From: Thermoplasmata archaeon
GTDB lineage: Archaea; Thermoplasmatota; Thermoplasmata; Thermoplasmatales; GCA-001856825
Reading direction: 5' to 3'
DNA: 45,957 nucleotides
Assembly: GCA_021827945.1 (NCBI GenBank)
Contig: JAKATW010000141.1
Location: 1 to 45,957, forward strand
In this document: positions 10,429 through 17,899 of the stretch, one piece after another
Layout: the number at the start of each line of letters is the position of its first letter
Position numbering within the stretch: the stretch's first letter is position 1
Program-made: the position numbers and the translations under genes
Notes under the pieces: model-generated
Told to the model about the DNA's origin: nothing
Seen by the model: the letters and a program-made list of their open reading frames with translations, nothing else
Database searches by the model: none

Positions 10429-10877
10429 ACGATCACCCCCGTAAAGATGAAAATTACACCAATTGCGCTTATCAGTATCATGAAAATCCCGAGTACGATC
10501 TTGAGGAGGTTGTTCAGTCCCCTCAACGACTTAGCCTTGTAAGGAAATTCTGGCCTGTAGGGCTTTGGAAGCATAAGGCCGTTCTCCACTATGGTGAGTC
10601 TTATTCCATTGAGGGCGTGGTAAACAGCCACAATCAGGATCAGCGAAAGTATGAACGGACCATAGTGCGCTCCAAACGGGTAATCAAGGTCGACCATTAT
10701 CTTGTCCCAGGTAACCTGACCGTTTAGAATGTTAGAGGTCTCCCACACGTGGGCTATAAGGTAGAGGCCCAGAGCAATCCCAGTCAATCTGTGGAGTGCG
10801 AACATCCATCTGTCCGTGCCGTACTTGAATGGGTTGAACCATGAAATCCATCCCTTTTTGTTTTCAATTGTCATCAT
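10425..10877 (-). CDS. sdhC: Succinate dehydrogenase cytochrome b subunit (SdhC-like)
   Basis: 150 aa; FALHRLTGIALGLYLIAHVW, VAVYHALNGIRLTI. Confidence 0.85.
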   Translation of the reverse strand: MMTIENKKGWISWFNPFKYGTDRWMFALHRLTGIALGLYLIAHVWETSNILNGQVTWDKIMVDLDYPFGAHYGPFILSLILIVAVYHALNGIRLTIVENGLMLPKPYRPEFPYKAKSLRGLNNLLKIVLGIFMILISAIGVIFIFTGVIV

Positions 10878-10883
10878 ATCACC

Positions 10884-12599
10884 TCAGTATACCCTCGGTT
10901 CTGGTTTCCATTTGGTGAGCGTGACCGGACGGTAAGTAATCTGCAGTGCACCATCTACCCTCTGTGCAATCGTGTGTTTCAGGTAATTATCATCATCCCT
11001 CTTCGGGAAGTCAGTCCTGAAGTGGGACCCCCTACTTTCCTTTCTCTGAAGCGCACTGTAGACGACGACCTCGGCGAGTTCTACGAGGTTCTTCATTTCG
11101 AGGGATGTGATTAGGTTTTGATTGTAGACGTTTCCTTTCTCCGATATGGAGATCTTCTTGCTCTTTTCAATGAGGCCTCTTATTTTACTCAGCCCTTCAG
11201 TGAGATCCTTTTCGTTTCGGAATACGTAAGCGTCCTTGTCCATAGTAGTCCAGAGCTCTCTCTTTATTTCGTATGGATCGTTGTCTCCCTTATCTCTGTA
11301 GGCATCTGCTACAAAGTTTTCCGCAAACGATCTCTCCCCCTCTGAAAGGTCTATTGAACCGCTGCCTGAGAGAAGCCACTTTGCAGAGTCATCGCCAGCC
11401 ATCTTTCCGAAAACGACGCACTCGCTTGTGGAGTTAGCCCCGAGTCTGTTAGATCCATGAACTGAATAGCAAGCTGTCTCCCCGGCTGCCCATAGCCCAG
11501 TAACTCCAGTGAAACCGGTTCGGCTCACATCGATTCCACCCATCGTGTAGTGTGCTGAAGGCCTAACTGGAAGAGGAGAATCGACTGGGTCTATCCCGAC
11601 ATAGTGATTCCCAATATCCCTTACCTGCGAGAGTTTCTCCTTTATCTTTTCTGTACCTATCGGAGAGAAATCAAGGAGAAGGTAGTCGAGCCCATTCGGA
11701 CCCTTGAATCCCTTTCCCTCAAGGATCTCTGTCATCATGCTCCTGGAAACTATGTCCCTCGGTGCGAGATCCTTCTTTGTGGGGGCATATCTTTCCATGA
11801 ATCTTTCTCCCTTTGCATTCCTGAGTATTCCTCCATCCCCCCTCACGCCCTCTGTGATAAGTATTCCAGAGGGTACAAGTCCGGTTGGATGGAACTGGAC
11901 AAATTCGATGTCCTTGAGCTTTATTCCTCTTCGGAGAGCAATTGCCAGACCGTCACCGGTAACAAGGTGTGAATATGTAGTGTAACCGTAGAGCCTCCCA
12001 AGACCCCCAGTCGCAATTATACCAGCCCTTGCCTTGAATATCCTGACCTGTCCGGTTGGAATGTCAAAGGCCATGACTCCCTTGAACCTGTTGTTCTCGA
12101 TTATGACATCGTAGACGAACTGTTCATGAAACTTGTCAATATTTCCGTACTTTAGCAAGGTGTCATACAGAGCGTGCACTTCGTAGAATCCCGTTTTGTC
12201 TGAGGCGAAGGTAGCCCTCGGAAATGAGTGTCCTCCGAAGGGCCTCTGTGCGACCCTTCCGTCTTCCCTTCTCGCCCACGGAACCCCCCAGTGCTCAAGC
12301 TCAAGGATGTCGACAGGGCACTGTCTCACGAAGAATTCCACAATATCCTGGTCGCCCAAGTAGTCTGATCCCTTGATCGTGTCATAGGCGTGAAGATCAA
12401 AAGAATCACCCTCGTCCGTGTAGAGGACTGCAGCAGATCCACCCTCTGCAGAAATTGAATGGGGTCGCATCAGCTGATTCTTTGCAATGATTGCAATCCG
12501 CAACTTGTCCTTTCCAACTCTAGCAGCTTCGATTGCAGCTCTAAGACCTGCAAGACCGGAACCGACTATAACTAAATCGTAATCAAAGATTTCGACCAA
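10884..12599 (-). CDS. sdhA: Succinate dehydrogenase flavoprotein subunit
   Basis: GSGLAGLRAA; flavin-His HSISAEGGSA; QFHPTG; TEGVRGDGG; HYTMGG; GSNRLGANSTSECVVFG. ORF open to 12629, but TTG at 12599 (VEIFDYDLVIVG) fits better with TATA near 12635. Confidence 0.93.
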   Translation of the reverse strand: MVEIFDYDLVIVGSGLAGLRAAIEAARVGKDKLRIAIIAKNQLMRPHSISAEGGSAAVLYTDEGDSFDLHAYDTIKGSDYLGDQDIVEFFVRQCPVDILELEHWGVPWARREDGRVAQRPFGGHSFPRATFASDKTGFYEVHALYDTLLKYGNIDKFHEQFVYDVIIENNRFKGVMAFDIPTGQVRIFKARAGIIATGGLGRLYGYTTYSHLVTGDGLAIALRRGIKLKDIEFVQFHPTGLVPSGILITEGVRGDGGILRNAKGERFMERYAPTKKDLAPRDIVSRSMMTEILEGKGFKGPNGLDYLLLDFSPIGTEKIKEKLSQVRDIGNHYVGIDPVDSPLPVRPSAHYTMGGIDVSRTGFTGVTGLWAAGETACYSVHGSNRLGANSTSECVVFGKMAGDDSAKWLLSGSGSIDLSEGERSFAENFVADAYRDKGDNDPYEIKRELWTTMDKDAYVFRNEKDLTEGLSKIRGLIEKSKKISISEKGNVYNQNLITSLEMKNLVELAEVVVYSALQRKESRGSHFRTDFPKRDDDNYLKHTIAQRVDGALQITYRPVTLTKWKPEPRVY

Positions 12600-12730
12600 A
12601 TAGATCTCCAGTGAGAAAGTGCATGACAATATAAAAATTCTCAGTTTTGCTATCTAAATTAAATTTAGTCCACTTAAACTGTATTTTAATGGAATAAAGA
12701 GTCAAATTCTCATCGACTGAAATTTGACAT

Positions 12731-12901
12731 CTAGGTTGCAAGGATTGAGAATGCGAACACCAGGAACCCGATTATAACCATTGTTTCTGCACTGGTCTTC
12801 CCAAGATCGATGAGCTTGTAGAGTACTCCAGCTGTCTCCATCAGGAGTATTCCGAGGAAGAAGAGAGGGTACCTGAACCTGGAAGGAAGTATTTTTGACA
12901 T
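12731..12901 (-). CDS. Small two-TM protein, putative extra membrane subunit of the second SDH
   Basis: Not in the supplied track (<60 aa). My translation: MSKILPSRFRYPLFFLGILLMETAGVLYKLIDLGKTSAETMVIIGFLVFAFSILAT*; immediately follows the 13624-12905 anchor gene. The listed ORF 12702..12908 is a different frame. Confidence 0.7.
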   Translation of the reverse strand: MSKILPSRFRYPLFFLGILLMETAGVLYKLIDLGKTSAETMVIIGFLVFAFSILAT

Positions 12902-12904
12902 GGA

Positions 12905-13624
12905 TCACAACCCCATGTGAATTAGCAAAATGTTGGGCACAATTCCTGCAATCATTCCCCTTATGAACAGGTCAACAAAGACGAACATTATCAGGCTTGT
13001 CCATGCGATCGCCTCGTGATGGCCGTTCAGTCTGGACTGGAACCTGTAGATTGAATTCTTCTTGTCCCGGTTGACGGGGCAGTTCACACAATCCTTGTAC
13101 CCACCGATAAGGTGCCTTACGGAATGGCAGGAGAAAGTATAGAATGTGACAGCCAGTGCGTTTATGGTCAGAATGACAGTACCCAAACTCACGGTAATTG
13201 CTCCAGTGTAGACGATGGAATGGTATATGTCGTAGTAGAAGAAGGGGAGTATGCCCCATGCAGTATACATGAAATATCTATGGATATTTTCGACCCTGAA
13301 GAAACCTGTCTCTCCGCTATAACCCCTACTCTTCGTATCCAGGCGGACATCCGTTGCACAGCTGTTGGGGTGCTTGAAGAGGTGTCTGTGGTAGTCCTTC
13401 CTGTATGCATAGCAGGTCAACCTGAAGAGAACAACGAGGGGGAGTATGAGCACGGTGGGGGTGTAGAATGGATCCGTCAGCCCATCGTAGACGGGTACCT
13501 TGTAAAGGATGATGAGGATCGAGCCCAGTATAGATATGAAAACGAACGACCAGAACCTCCAGTTCGGTTCAAGGAATTCCGGCGGTATCAGGTGTTTCAG
13601 TGGAGTTTCGTTTGCAGCTCTCAT
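12905..13624 (-). CDS. SDH/FRD membrane anchor resembling mycobacterial Sdh1 SdhC (candidate membrane Fe-S binder)
   Basis: 239 aa multi-TM; LTCYAYRKDYHRHLF, NIHRYFMYTAW, YTFSCHSVRHLIGGYKDCVNCP, SRLNGHHEAIAWTSLIMFVFVDLFIRG. Confidence 0.75.
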   Translation of the reverse strand: MRAANETPLKHLIPPEFLEPNWRFWSFVFISILGSILIILYKVPVYDGLTDPFYTPTVLILPLVVLFRLTCYAYRKDYHRHLFKHPNSCATDVRLDTKSRGYSGETGFFRVENIHRYFMYTAWGILPFFYYDIYHSIVYTGAITVSLGTVILTINALAVTFYTFSCHSVRHLIGGYKDCVNCPVNRDKKNSIYRFQSRLNGHHEAIAWTSLIMFVFVDLFIRGMIAGIVPNILLIHMGL

Positions 13625-14370
13625 CTCTTTCCACCGCCTTTTCTCCTGGACCTCACAAAAATAGCTATCGGATCATACTCGGCATTGACTGCCCTCTCCT
13701 TCTCTGGAATTATGGCATTATCTGTAATGTGTATCTCCTCAGGACAGACCTCGGTGCAGCACTTGGTTATGTTGCAATAGCCGAGACCCGCGTCCTTGTT
13801 CATGAATTCCGATCTATCCAGAGCGTCCAGCGGGTGCATATCCAAGGAGGCTGCCTTCACCACGTGCCTTGGACCAAAGTAACCGGAATTGTGCTCCCTG
13901 ATAACGTGACATACGTCCTGGCAGAGGAAACACTCTATGCACTTCTTGAATTCCTTAGATCTCTCTATATCTACCTGTGAAATCTTCCATGGTTTTTCCA
14001 GCCCCTCCCTGGGAGTAAATTTTGGGATCTTCTTTAGGAGGTCCCAGTTCTGTGAAACGTCTGTAACGAGGTCCTTTATCAGGGGGTAGGCAGCGATAGG
14101 AGACACTTTTATCTTACCGTCCTTGAAAGAATCAACGCGAGTCTTGCACATCAGTGAGGGCCTGTGGTTTATCTCTGCCGAGCAAGAACCACACTTTCCA
14201 GCCATGCAGTTCCACCTCAGAGATAGACTCGGGTCGATGTGTCTCTCTATATACTTCATGGCATCCAGGACGACCATTCCCTCTTCCTTCGGGACTTCAT
14301 AGTCCACGAACCTTCCCTCCTTCTCAGATGAGGGATCGTATCTGTATACACTGACCTTGATGCTTTCCAT
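13621..14370 (-). CDS. Second succinate dehydrogenase/fumarate reductase iron-sulfur subunit
   Basis: MESIKVSVYRYDP...; CMAGKCGSCSAEINHRPSLMC, CIECFLCQDVCH, CNITKCCTEVCPEEIHI; start overlaps upstream gene stop (ORF open to 14433). Confidence 0.88.
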   Translation of the reverse strand: MESIKVSVYRYDPSSEKEGRFVDYEVPKEEGMVVLDAMKYIERHIDPSLSLRWNCMAGKCGSCSAEINHRPSLMCKTRVDSFKDGKIKVSPIAAYPLIKDLVTDVSQNWDLLKKIPKFTPREGLEKPWKISQVDIERSKEFKKCIECFLCQDVCHVIREHNSGYFGPRHVVKAASLDMHPLDALDRSEFMNKDAGLGYCNITKCCTEVCPEEIHITDNAIIPEKERAVNAEYDPIAIFVRSRRKGGGKR

Positions 14371-16097
14371 CAGTATTCCTCCTCCCTTATGAGTTTCCTC
14401 AGATTGTCTGGGATTTTTGGAACTTCCCTCCATTCAAGTCTCATTCCTCTCTCTCCCTTCGTGTAGATGATGTTCTTCCTCATTGCTGGGTCCTTCTTCG
14501 GATAGTCACTTCTCGCGTGGGCTCCCCTGCTCTCCTTCCTCTCTATTGCTCCCCTTACGATTGCTTCTGCTGCGGTAAGCATTGAGGGGAGCTCAAGAAC
14601 CTGAAGTAACCCCTTGTTGTACTTCAGGCCACCATGAACTGCAGCTTTCTTTGACAGGTCCTTCAGCTCCTGAATCGTTTCTAGCGCTTTCCTGAGGTTC
14701 TCCTCATTTCGTATGATACCCACGTTTTCGCTCATGTTTTCCTCAAGTCTCGAAGCCAGGTCGTAAGGGTTCAGTCCGTCCCTTCCGACCAACGAGTTCA
14801 CCCTTTCTATCTCTGCCGAAATGGCAGCATCGTCTATTTTTCCCTGTGATATCTTTTTCGAGTACGATGAGGCCCCCTCTCCGCTTCTCTTTCCGAACAC
14901 CAGAATGTCGGCCAGGGAATTTCCTCCAAGTCTGTTCGCTCCGTGGAGACCGCTGGCCACCTCGCCCGATGCAAACAACCCTGGAATATTTGTAGCAGTA
15001 CTCTCCGGGTCTACCCTGATTCCACCCATCTGGTAGTGCACGGTGGGAGCCACCTCCATCTTTTCCTTTGTGATGTCAACGCCGGCGAAATCCATGTACT
15101 GCTTGTACATGCTCGGCAATTTTCTCTTGATGAAATCCGCACCCCTGTGGGTTATGTCTAGGTACACCCCCCCGTGTGCTGTACCTCTTCCGGCCATTAT
15201 CTCCGCGTAGTTAGCCCTGGCAACTATATCTCTTGCGTCAAGCTCCATCTTCTTGGGAGAGTATCGCGCCATGTATCTCTCTCCCTGCGCATTCAATAAT
15301 ATCCCTCCCTCTCCCCTGACGCCCTCTGTTACCAGCAGTCCCTTGACGCCAGGAGGAAAAACCATTCCAGTTGGATGGAACTGTATCATTTCCATATCCA
15401 TCAGTTCAGCCCCTGCCTCAAAAGCTAGTCCCAGTCCATCGCCGGTAGATTCCCAGGAATTGGAAGTGACCTTGTATATCCTACCACAACCTCCTGTAGA
15501 AACGATGACTGCCTTTGAACTGAAAACGTGAATATCTCCGGTATTCAACTTTATTCCAATTGCCCCGACTACCCTTTCCCCATCCTTGAGGAGTTTGGTG
15601 ACATAGAATTCATCGAAGAACTTTATGTCCCTGTGAAGAATCTGATCCTCAAGGGTCCTTATTATTTCCAGGCCGGTCCTGTCGCCGACATGACAGAGTC
15701 TCCTGTACGTATGAGCTCCAAACGCTCTCTGCATAATGGTACCTTCTGGAGTCCTGTCGAATAGCGCACCATATTCTTCAAGTTCCCTGACCCTTTCGGG
15801 CGCCTCCTTAGACAGTATCTCTGCCATCCTGAAGTTTGAGATGTAGACTCCCTCCTCCATGGTGTCAGCGAAATGGACCTCCCAGCTGTCCTTGGGGTCG
15901 ACGTTTGCTAGTGCGGCAGCGATTCCCCCTTCAGCCATAACGGTGTGCGCTTTGCCCAAGAGAGACTTGGATAGAACGGTGACGCTCGAACCAGAATCGA
16001 ACGCGGCTATGGCAGCTCTCATCCCAGCTCCTCCAGCCCCTATGATCAGAACATCGGTCTCGTGTTTAATGTATTGTGAACTCATAACACTCATCAA
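14370..16097 (-). CDS. Second succinate dehydrogenase/fumarate reductase flavoprotein subunit
   Basis: GAGGAGMRAA; HTVMAEGGIAA; QFHPTG; TEGVRGEGG; HYQMGG; GANRLGGNSL. Confidence 0.92.
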   Translation of the reverse strand: MMSVMSSQYIKHETDVLIIGAGGAGMRAAIAAFDSGSSVTVLSKSLLGKAHTVMAEGGIAAALANVDPKDSWEVHFADTMEEGVYISNFRMAEILSKEAPERVRELEEYGALFDRTPEGTIMQRAFGAHTYRRLCHVGDRTGLEIIRTLEDQILHRDIKFFDEFYVTKLLKDGERVVGAIGIKLNTGDIHVFSSKAVIVSTGGCGRIYKVTSNSWESTGDGLGLAFEAGAELMDMEMIQFHPTGMVFPPGVKGLLVTEGVRGEGGILLNAQGERYMARYSPKKMELDARDIVARANYAEIMAGRGTAHGGVYLDITHRGADFIKRKLPSMYKQYMDFAGVDITKEKMEVAPTVHYQMGGIRVDPESTATNIPGLFASGEVASGLHGANRLGGNSLADILVFGKRSGEGASSYSKKISQGKIDDAAISAEIERVNSLVGRDGLNPYDLASRLEENMSENVGIIRNEENLRKALETIQELKDLSKKAAVHGGLKYNKGLLQVLELPSMLTAAEAIVRGAIERKESRGAHARSDYPKKDPAMRKNIIYTKGERGMRLEWREVPKIPDNLRKLIREEEY

Positions 16098-16130
16098 ATT
16101 TTACTTACTTTTGCTCAGTGTTTAAGGAGA

Positions 16131-16140
16131 TATAAATTTT
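16131..16140 (-). promoter_or_regulatory. Putative TATA box for the second sdh operon
   Basis: Minus strand AAAATTTATATCTCC about 35-40 nt upstream of the sdhA2 start. Confidence 0.4.
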
Positions 16141-16199
16141 TAGAGGCATTAAGATTATTTCAACGTTCCTTATATCTTTAAAGCGGTACCCTCACCCCA

Positions 16200-17138
16200 C
16201 TAAATCGCGGAGAAATCTATCCTGTTGTTCTTCTTGTCCTTACTCAGTAGAACTATTCTTGAATCCTCTCTTTCTCCTCCAAAATCGTAGTTGATATACC
16301 CGTTCAACCTGAACGAGAAATCCCTGATCTCTCCGTGGGAGGGCATGTTGTTTATTGTCAGCCTGTTTCTGGAACCTCCGACGTGAACGTACCCCTTGTT
16401 CTCTATGAAATCTGGGTCCGCCTTCTTGTCTAGCTTGTAGTACTCTTCCACGTAGCCAAGATTGAAGTCCTTGACCAGAGTGTGCCTTATTACAGTCCTG
16501 GTATCAAGTGAGGGTAGGAGTTCAAGGGTCCGGTTCAACCGTTCCCACGAGTCTCTGTATATGGGATTGAGTATTTCGTTGAACAGCTTCCTGTTTGGCG
16601 CAGCGACCGTCACATAGAGCTGAGTTGGAAGTACTTTCAGTTTCTCTAGAGCTTCCGGTTGAGTCCCATTGGTCACGACGAACGTAGAAATGTGTCTGTT
16701 CTTCGCTTCCCTCAGGAGGTCGTCGAGCTTGCCGTAGAGGGTTGGCTCTCCTGTCAGAGATATGGCCATGTGTTTAGGTTGCTGGGCGTCCAACCACTTT
16801 TTCATGTTCGTTCTGGAATCCCCCTTGAATCCAGTAAGTAGCTGTCTCTGAGCCTGGATCGATCCCTCTAGAATTTCTTCTGCATCGTCTTCCTGTGGGA
16901 TCTTGGCTCCCTCCCATCCCTGAGATCTCCAACAAAAAGTACAGTTCTCAGAGCACCAATCTACTGAAGGGGTCATCTGGACGCACCTGTGGCTCTCAAT
17001 TCCGTAAAAAGTGTTTTTGTAGCACGGTCTGTTGTAATAGAGATCCTGCCTGACCCAGTGGCAAAGCTTTACGCCGGAATGGTTTCCGACTATCTTGTAC
17101 CCCTGCTTCTCTAGTGCTTTCTTCTTGACTTCATCCAT
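16200..17138 (-). CDS. taw1: tRNA 4-demethylwyosine synthase, radical SAM (Taw1/TYW1)
   Basis: CHWVRQDLYYNRPCYKNTFYGIESHRCVQMTPSVDWCSENCTFCWR; radical SAM CxxxCxxC plus TYW1-type SLTGEPTLY. Confidence 0.93.
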   Translation of the reverse strand: MDEVKKKALEKQGYKIVGNHSGVKLCHWVRQDLYYNRPCYKNTFYGIESHRCVQMTPSVDWCSENCTFCWRSQGWEGAKIPQEDDAEEILEGSIQAQRQLLTGFKGDSRTNMKKWLDAQQPKHMAISLTGEPTLYGKLDDLLREAKNRHISTFVVTNGTQPEALEKLKVLPTQLYVTVAAPNRKLFNEILNPIYRDSWERLNRTLELLPSLDTRTVIRHTLVKDFNLGYVEEYYKLDKKADPDFIENKGYVHVGGSRNRLTINNMPSHGEIRDFSFRLNGYINYDFGGEREDSRIVLLSKDKKNNRIDFSAI

Positions 17139-17853
17139 TCAGGTTGACACCCACTCCAGAGACTATGAATCCTGTATGATACAGAAATGACGTCTCCGGT
17201 CTCATCCCCATCGCGCTCAGCTTGATAGGAACATCGATGAGTTGATGAACACTTACTAAAAAATCCTTCTTTATCAGGAATCGCGAAAACCTCTCCGCCT
17301 GGGAGTAGGTTGGAAGGATGGATGCTATCTTCTTCGTTCCAGTCAGCCTGCAGTCCAGGAAGTTCCACGGTTCGGGGTTGTCTATGAATATGGTATCGAA
17401 TTCGTCGACTTGTGCCTCCTTCCCATCCCTGTTCCTCGCTTCAATAAGGCCTGACACTTCGAATCTCCTGATGTTCTTCTGAAAGAGTTGAAAGTTCTCT
17501 CCATCAAGCTCGTAGCTCACTATCTTTGTCTTGTATATCAGTGCAGCAAGAATTGAAAATCCTCCGACTCCTCCGCCTATCTCGAGCATTCTGGGACAGA
17601 ACGGCAAATCGAGTTCGAATCCTATCTGATTGACGTCCTTAGGCAGGACAATCTGTGGTCCACGCTCGATTGAAGCTGACACGTCACTCAGCGTCGAATT
17701 CCTGGTCTTGAATCTTCTCGATCCGATCTCCAGTTCCGCAGGAGATACTGAGAACTTGCCGGTATCTATGTTGCCCAAATCCCTTATGTATAGCAGCCCA
17801 GCCGTGTTGGAGAAGGAGTAGAGTTCTCTGTCGTTGTAAAGGGTAACAAGCAC
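17131..17853 (-). CDS. trmI: tRNA (adenine-58-N1)-methyltransferase (TrmI-like)
   Basis: GPQIVLPKDVNQIGFELDL, MLEIGGGVGGFSI, VSYELDGENFQLFQKNIRRF, FDTIFIDNPEPWNFL. Confidence 0.8.
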   Translation of the reverse strand: MLVTLYNDRELYSFSNTAGLLYIRDLGNIDTGKFSVSPAELEIGSRRFKTRNSTLSDVSASIERGPQIVLPKDVNQIGFELDLPFCPRMLEIGGGVGGFSILAALIYKTKIVSYELDGENFQLFQKNIRRFEVSGLIEARNRDGKEAQVDEFDTIFIDNPEPWNFLDCRLTGTKKIASILPTYSQAERFSRFLIKKDFLVSVHQLIDVPIKLSAMGMRPETSFLYHTGFIVSGVGVNLNG

Positions 17854-17899
17854 AATTTGAGCAGAACAAAGAATTTAAAATAGTTATTCTTCCACTCTT

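Noticed and set aside
12702-12908. 68-aa minus-strand ORF from the track
   Set aside because: Out of frame with the hydrophobic 56-aa ORF 12731-12901, which has the better coding character
13112-13780. 222-aa plus-strand ORF
   Set aside because: Antisense to the strongly supported second sdh anchor and Fe-S genes; shadow ORF with no recognisable domain
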